A stretch of DNA of 27,855 nucleotides from Thiomargarita sp. GTDB lineage: Bacteria; Pseudomonadota; Gammaproteobacteria; Beggiatoales; Beggiatoaceae. The position numbers were made by a program, and so were the translations under genes. Where the stretch lies: the NCBI GenBank assembly GCA_030635005.1, contig DAOVZS010000003.1, forward strand, positions 1 to 27,855, read 5' to 3'. This document shows, one piece after another, positions 23,887 to 27,855 of the stretch (positions are counted from its first letter, which is position 1; each line of letters starts with the position of its first letter). The notes under the pieces were generated by a model, which was given only the letters and a program-made list of their open reading frames with translations, did not search any database and had not been told where the DNA came from.

Positions 23887-25158
23887 TTATAATCGTCCAT
23901 CTACAATATCAGCGGGTAACACGGATTTTACATCATAAAGTACTGATTTCGGTTTGCCCAAAGCAATAATATTATCCACATCTAGAAATTTCTGATGCGC
24001 TACAGCCAACACGATAGCATCATATTGTTGTTGCGGTAAGGTGTTAAACACCTCTAAATGATACATTTGTTTGGCTTCTGCGATATTAACCCAAGGATCA
24101 TAGACATCAATTGTAGCCCCATATTCTTGAAATTCATGAATAATATCAATAACACGCGTATTACGAAGATCAGGGCAATTTTCTTTAAAGGTTAGCCCCA
24201 TAATCAAAATACGGGATTCATCGACATAAATATGTTTTTGTATCATACATTTAATCACCGCAGAAGCAATATACGCCCCCATATCATCATTAATCCGACG
24301 ACCTGCTAAAATCATTTCAGGATGATAACCCACATCTTTTGCTTTTTGTGTTAAATAATAGGGATCAACTCCAATACAATGTCCGCCTACAAGTCCCGGT
24401 TTAAAGGCTAAAAAATTCCATTTTGATCCTGCTGCTTCTAACACTTCTTTGGTATCAATACCCAGCCGATTAAAAATCAAGGCTAATTCATTAATTAACG
24501 CAATATTCACATCTCGTTGTGTATTTTCAATGACTTTCGCCGCTTCTGCTACCCGAATACTACTGGCTTTATGAGTACCAACAGGAATAATACTGTGATA
24601 TACTTGATCAATAAATGTCGCCACTTCTGGGGTAGAACCCGATGTGACTTTGATAATATTGGTTAAACGATGCTGTTTATCTCCCGGATTAATACGTTCT
24701 GGACTATACCCTACAAAGAATTCTTGATTTAATGTCAAATGAGCGTGCTGTTCTAAAAGAGGGACACACACTTCTTCTGTCGCTCCGGGATAGACGGTGG
24801 ATTCATACACCACGATATTATCTTTGCTTAATAACGCACCGATCATTTCACTGGCTTTTTCAAGCAAGCTCAAATCAGGGGTTTTATGACAATCTAAAGG
24901 CGTAGGCACGGTGACAATATAAAAATTACACTCTGCTAAATCATGAATGTCATTTGTATACTGCAGAAAGCGTGCTTGTTTAAATTCTTCCGCTGAGATT
25001 TCACAGGTACTGTCTTGCCCAGCCTTAAGTTCTGTAATTCTAGAATTTTTTATGTCAAAGCCTGTCGTCACATAGCGTTTACCAAATTCTACCGCCAGTG
25101 GCAATCCAACATAACCTAATCCCACAATACCAATTTTAAGTTCATTCAGTTTTATCAT
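23887..25158 (-). CDS. tviB: Nucleotide-sugar 6-dehydrogenase, TviB/WbpO type
   Basis: This cytosolic NAD-dependent enzyme oxidises a UDP-N-acetylhexosamine (GlcNAc or GalNAc) to the uronic acid for polysaccharide or O-antigen synthesis. The 423-residue chain has the NAD motif GLGYVGLP (13-20), VPTP, YESTVYPGATEE, YSPERINPGD, EAAKVIENTQRDVNIAL and the catalytic Cys261 in GGHCIGVDPYYLT, then FKENCPDLRNTR. It resembles Salmonella TviB along its whole length. The usual partner epimerase (TviC/WbpP) is not adjacent; gspF follows instead. Specificity between GlcNAc and GalNAc cannot be read here. It is divergent from rluD across only 16 bp, so the promoters must overlap coding sequence. Confidence 0.9.
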   Translation of the reverse strand: MIKLNELKIGIVGLGYVGLPLAVEFGKRYVTTGFDIKNSRITELKAGQDSTCEISAEEFKQARFLQYTNDIHDLAECNFYIVTVPTPLDCHKTPDLSLLEKASEMIGALLSKDNIVVYESTVYPGATEEVCVPLLEQHAHLTLNQEFFVGYSPERINPGDKQHRLTNIIKVTSGSTPEVATFIDQVYHSIIPVGTHKASSIRVAEAAKVIENTQRDVNIALINELALIFNRLGIDTKEVLEAAGSKWNFLAFKPGLVGGHCIGVDPYYLTQKAKDVGYHPEMILAGRRINDDMGAYIASAVIKCMIQKHIYVDESRILIMGLTFKENCPDLRNTRVIDIIHEFQEYGATIDVYDPWVNIAEAKQMYHLEVFNTLPQQQYDAIVLAVAHQKFLDVDNIIALGKPKSVLYDVKSVLPADIVDGRL

Positions 25159-25174
25159 AAGTTAGCCCAAATAC

Positions 25175-26134
25175 ATGACAACAACAAACAGTTTAGAGAC
25201 AACCATACCCCCTGATATGGCAGGATATCGTTTTGATAAAGCCCTTGCTACTTTATTTCCTACCTATTCACGTGCCCGTTTACAACAATGGCTGCGAGAG
25301 GGTCATGTATTAGCAGATAGCAAAATATTACGTGCTAAAGATAAAGTGAAAGGTGGTGAAATTGTACAAGTGAAGGTGCAATTGATCGAAGAAGTTTCTT
25401 GGAAAGCACAAGTAATGCCCTTGACGTTGCTTTACGAAGATGAAGATATTTTCGTCGTTAATAAACCTGCAGGATTAGTCGTACATCCCGGTACAGGTAA
25501 TAAAGATAACACATTAGTCAATGCTTTACTACACCATGCCCCTGAATTATCACAATTACCTCGGGCAGGTATTGTACACCGTTTAGATAAAGATACGAGC
25601 GGTGTTTTAGTCGTTGCCCATTCTCTTACCGCTCATACAAAATTAGTTGCCCAATTACAAAGACATGAATTTATAAGAGAATATCAAGCAGTTGTCACAG
25701 GCTTATTGATTGCAGGAGGCACGGTAGATGCCCCCCTCGGACGACATCCCAAACTACGCACCCGTATGGCAGTGGTGGAAGATGGGAAAGAAGCCATTAC
25801 ACATTATCGGGTTCAGAAACGTTATCGTTCCCATACGCATATTAATGTCCGTCTTTTGACAGGGCGCACGCATCAAATTCGAGTTCATATGGCGCATAAA
25901 CGTTTTCCCTTATTAGGAGATCCTGTGTATGCAAAACGCCTACAAATTCCGTCTGAAAGCAGTGAATTGTTTAAACAAACCTTACGCACATTTTCACGTC
26001 AGGCGTTACATGCGGGACGTTTGGGCTTAGTACATCCCAAAAGCGGTGAATCAATGGAATGGATTGCCCCTTTACCTGATGATATGCAAAATTTATTAGC
26101 AATTCTCGAACAAGACAGACAAGAACATCTTTAA
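25175..26134 (+). CDS. rluD: 23S rRNA pseudouridine synthase RluD
   Basis: RluD makes pseudouridines 1911, 1915 and 1917 (E. coli numbering) in helix 69 of 23S rRNA. The 319-residue product has an N-terminal S4 RNA-binding domain (about 17-70, SRARLQQWLREGHVLAD) and the RluA-type catalytic domain. The catalytic motif is HRLDKDTSGVLVVA, with Asp138, preceded by VVNKPAGLVVHPG and followed by LLTGRTHQIRVHMA and LGDPVYAKR. RluC is the main alternative; the N-terminus and length fit RluD better. In many gammaproteobacteria rluD precedes a yfiH gene; here a palindromic repeat and a symporter gene follow. Confidence 0.92.
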   Translation: MTTTNSLETTIPPDMAGYRFDKALATLFPTYSRARLQQWLREGHVLADSKILRAKDKVKGGEIVQVKVQLIEEVSWKAQVMPLTLLYEDEDIFVVNKPAGLVVHPGTGNKDNTLVNALLHHAPELSQLPRAGIVHRLDKDTSGVLVVAHSLTAHTKLVAQLQRHEFIREYQAVVTGLLIAGGTVDAPLGRHPKLRTRMAVVEDGKEAITHYRVQKRYRSHTHINVRLLTGRTHQIRVHMAHKRFPLLGDPVYAKRLQIPSESSELFKQTLRTFSRQALHAGRLGLVHPKSGESMEWIAPLPDDMQNLLAILEQDRQEHL

Positions 26135-26177
26135 TCTGAAAAAAAGGAAATGTTTATATCATTCATGTTGCGCACAT

Positions 26178-26283
26178 CAATCCTAGGGCGTTGCCCCAGG
26201 CTGATATATGTCGCCCTTTCAGGGCTTGTATCCTTCCCCTGAAAGGGGGTAACATATTAGCCTGGGGCAACGCCCTAGGATTG
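26178..26283. repeat. Long palindromic intergenic repeat (REP/MITE-like)
   Basis: Perfect 25-bp arms (26178-26202 and 26259-26283) begin CAATCCTAGGGCGTTGCCCC and end in its complement. Partly paired AT-rich segments and an inner 11-bp stem, CCCTTTCAGGG (26214-26224) with CCCTGAAAGGG (26237-26247), continue the hairpin, so almost the whole 106 bp can fold back on itself. It is GC-rich compared with its surroundings. From memory, sequences of this kind (a gggcgttgcccc core next to a gccctttcagggc core) are dispersed in many bacterial genomes. There is no coding capacity and no obvious transposase. It lies between rluD and the symporter gene, and would be transcribed if the rluD message reads through. 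Confidence 0.85.
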
Positions 26284-26324
26284 AAGGACATAACAATTTT
26301 AATGCGTAACATGAGTTATTAAAG

Positions 26325-27674
26325 ATGGAATATTATATAACAGAATTAAACAGTATCGTTTGGGGTCCGCCCATGCTGGCACTCATTTTAGGTACGGGGC
26401 TATTTTTGATGATAGGGCTAGGATTCTTGCCCTTTCGTCAATTAGGATATGGGCTTCGTATGTTATGGCAGGGGCGTGTGGGCAGTGGCACAGGTGATAT
26501 TACACCTTTTGATGCCTTAATGACTTCTCTTGCAGCAACCGTGGGCACGGGAAATATTGCAGGTGTGGCCACTGCTATATTTATGGGCGGACCGGGTGCA
26601 TTATTTTGGATGTGGTGTACTGCCTTAGTAGGCATGGCGACAAAATATGGTGAAGCAGTGTGTGCGGTACATTATCGTGAGACTGATGCGGCTGGTAATC
26701 ATGTCGGTGGACCGATGTATTACATTAAAAATGGTTTAAAAAGTCATTGGGCGTGGTTAGGGACGGCATTCGCACTTTTTGGAGCTATTGCTGGGTTTGG
26801 CATTGGTAATACCGTGCAAGCTCATTCTGTTGCGGATATATTGCATGCTTCATTTAATATACCCACTTGGGCGACAGGATTAATATTGGCCGTATTAGTC
26901 GGTGTTGTCTTGATTGGAGGAATTACGCGGATTGCTCAAGTCGCAGGTAAATTGGTGCCTATTATGGCTATTCTCTACATACTGTGTGGCCTTTTGATTT
27001 TAGCGTTAAATGCAGAAAAGATACCCGGTGCTTTTGATTTGATTTTTACCTATGCGTTTACACCCATAGCAGCGACGGGCGGATTTGCTGGGGCAGCGGT
27101 ATGGGCAGCCATTCATTTTGGGGTAGCACGCGGTGTATTTTCTAATGAAGCAGGTTTAGGGAGTGCCCCTATTGCACATGCGGCGGCACGTACTAATAAT
27201 CCTGTGAAACAAGGTGTGATTGCGATGTTAGATCCGCTGATTGATACCCTTTTAATTTGTACGATTACGGGTTTAGTCATTATTATTTCTGGAGAATGGA
27301 CGAGCGGTGTTTCAGGTGCTCCTTTATCCATGCTTGCTTTTGAACATGCCTTACCTAATTTTGGAGGTTATATCGTTAGTGTGGGATTAGTCGTATTTGC
27401 CTTTACTACCCTACTGGGTTGGAGTTTTTACGGTGAAAAATGTGTTGAATATTTATTTGGTCTTAAATCCATTATTCCCTTTAGAATCTTATGGGTGTTG
27501 GCGATACCCATAGGTGCGCTTGGAAATTTAGAATTTATTTGGTTAGTCGCAGACACACTGAATGCTTTAATGGCACTTCCTAACTTAATCGCTTTATTGT
27601 TATTAAGTCCTGTCATTTTTAAATTAAGTAAAGAATATTTTGCACAACAAGAGCTTGGAAATAACTCAAAATGA
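26325..27674 (+). CDS. Sodium:alanine/glycine symporter (AGCS family)
   Basis: This inner-membrane carrier takes up alanine or glycine with sodium. The 449-residue length and about 11 hydrophobic helices fit the AGCS (AlsT/DagA) family. Motifs are NSIVWGPPMLALILGTG, FDALMTSLAATVGTGNIAGV, ATKYGEAVCAVHYRE, GGPMYYIKNGL, GFGIGNTVQAHSVAD, FGVARGVFSNEAGLGSAPIA and GWSFYGEKCVEYLFG. The start at 26325 gives the normal N-terminus, though I see no good ribosome-binding site. It is a single gene flanked by palindromic repeats on both sides. Exact substrate cannot be read from sequence. Confidence 0.94.
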   Translation: MEYYITELNSIVWGPPMLALILGTGLFLMIGLGFLPFRQLGYGLRMLWQGRVGSGTGDITPFDALMTSLAATVGTGNIAGVATAIFMGGPGALFWMWCTALVGMATKYGEAVCAVHYRETDAAGNHVGGPMYYIKNGLKSHWAWLGTAFALFGAIAGFGIGNTVQAHSVADILHASFNIPTWATGLILAVLVGVVLIGGITRIAQVAGKLVPIMAILYILCGLLILALNAEKIPGAFDLIFTYAFTPIAATGGFAGAAVWAAIHFGVARGVFSNEAGLGSAPIAHAAARTNNPVKQGVIAMLDPLIDTLLICTITGLVIIISGEWTSGVSGAPLSMLAFEHALPNFGGYIVSVGLVVFAFTTLLGWSFYGEKCVEYLFGLKSIIPFRILWVLAIPIGALGNLEFIWLVADTLNALMALPNLIALLLLSPVIFKLSKEYFAQQELGNNSK

Positions 27675-27737
27675 TTTGAACTTAGGGAGTGATGTTACGC
27701 ACTCTGTTTCTAAGAAGCATCGTTCCATTTTTTAACT

Positions 27738-27756
27738 CCAGGGGCGATGCCCCTGG
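27738..27756. repeat. Short GC palindrome after the symporter gene
   Basis: CCAGGGGC (27738-27745) and GCCCCTGG (27749-27756) form a perfect 8-bp stem with a GAT loop. No T-run follows, so a terminator role is weak. The core (GGGGCGATGCCCCTGGCT) resembles the arm of the repeat at 26178 (GGGCGTTGCCCCAGGCT), suggesting the same repeat family. Confidence 0.6.
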
Positions 27757-27818
27757 CTCTATTCTTAAGCCCCGGCTGGTCAAAGGCACAGGCACAGTCA
27801 CATGCACACCAAAACCTG

Positions 27819-27855
27819 CCAGGTCGCAACCGCAGGCACAACCGCAGGCACAACC
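27819..27855. repeat. 12-bp tandem repeat running off the window end
   Basis: Two exact copies of CGCAGGCACAAC (27831-27842, 27843-27854) follow a degenerate copy (27819-27830), and the array appears to continue past the window edge. The unit is a multiple of three, so it could encode a 4-residue repeat (QAQP, or AGTT from a possible ATG at 27802), but no supported gene start is visible. The GC-rich AGGCACA words begin at about 27785. Confidence 0.7.

Noticed and set aside
27802..27855. Partial gene starting at ATG 27802
   Set aside because: Only 18 codons are visible, there is no ribosome-binding site, and most of it is tandem repeat; not enough to call.
27785..27855. CRISPR array at the window end
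   Set aside because: The 12-bp units are directly adjacent with no spacers and no cas genes are present.

Overview
The window looks like an AT-rich gammaproteobacterial chromosome segment. A sulfur-oxidising, Beggiatoa/Thiotrichales-type organism is a reasonable guess but unproven. The guess rests on gammaproteobacterial gene content (lolCD-hemCD, aroKB-ubiT, Mg-type hemB, a Dnr-like regulator, T2SS gspF) together with a caspase-fold/DUF1566 protein and PilJ-domain proteins, which are common in that group. I see no rRNA, tRNA, CRISPR, integrase or transposase. Most genes are housekeeping, packed into short operons with many 4-bp ATGA start/stop overlaps.

Layout. 1-310: non-coding leader with a hairpin. 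311-1039: orphan modA (molybdate-binding protein). 1042-3154 (minus): aroK-aroB-ubiT, joining the shikimate pathway to a factor of O2-independent ubiquinone synthesis. 3182-6595: mfd, with a ten-G tract near its 3' end. 6601-8020 (minus): phosphomannomutase/phosphoglucomutase with a clear terminator and promoter. 8112-8844: HigBA-like toxin-antitoxin pair with its own promoter and palindromic operator. 8924-15398: one long plus-strand run lolC-lolD-hemC-hemD-(caspase-like/DUF1566 protein)-mnmE. 15417-18399 (minus): an LplT-like MFS transporter, hemB and a small periplasmic coiled-coil protein. 18468-18827: small zinc-ribbon protein with a strong promoter. 18892-19746 (minus): exported protein with two PilJ sensor domains. 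19841-21854 (minus): hemerythrin, DUF2249 and a NnrS/oxidase-like membrane protein, divergent from a Dnr-type Crp/Fnr regulator (21951-22664). 22681-25158 (minus): tviB-like nucleotide-sugar dehydrogenase and gspF. 25175-26134: rluD. 26178-26283: a long palindromic intergenic repeat. 26325-27674: sodium:amino-acid symporter. The window ends in a small palindrome and a 12-bp tandem repeat.

How the genes fit together. hemB, hemC and hemD are three consecutive steps of tetrapyrrole synthesis. aroK/aroB lead to chorismate, from which the ubiquinone head group is made, and ubiT supports ubiquinone synthesis without oxygen. The Dnr-like regulator, hemerythrin, DUF2249 and NnrS-like genes form a probable nitric-oxide or low-oxygen response module, which suits an organism that respires nitrate.

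Most notable observations: (1) the caspase-fold protein keeps the histidine motif but has Asn where the catalytic Cys should be, and sits where hemX often lies; (2) a perfect 7-bp-arm palindrome lies exactly between the -35 and -10 boxes of the hemerythrin operon promoter; (3) a G10 tract in mfd where a one-base slip in either direction would remove the protein's C-terminal end; (4) a 106-bp palindromic repeat and a related palindrome flanking the symporter gene. I did not find a clearly new multi-gene system; the rest is ordinary chromosome.
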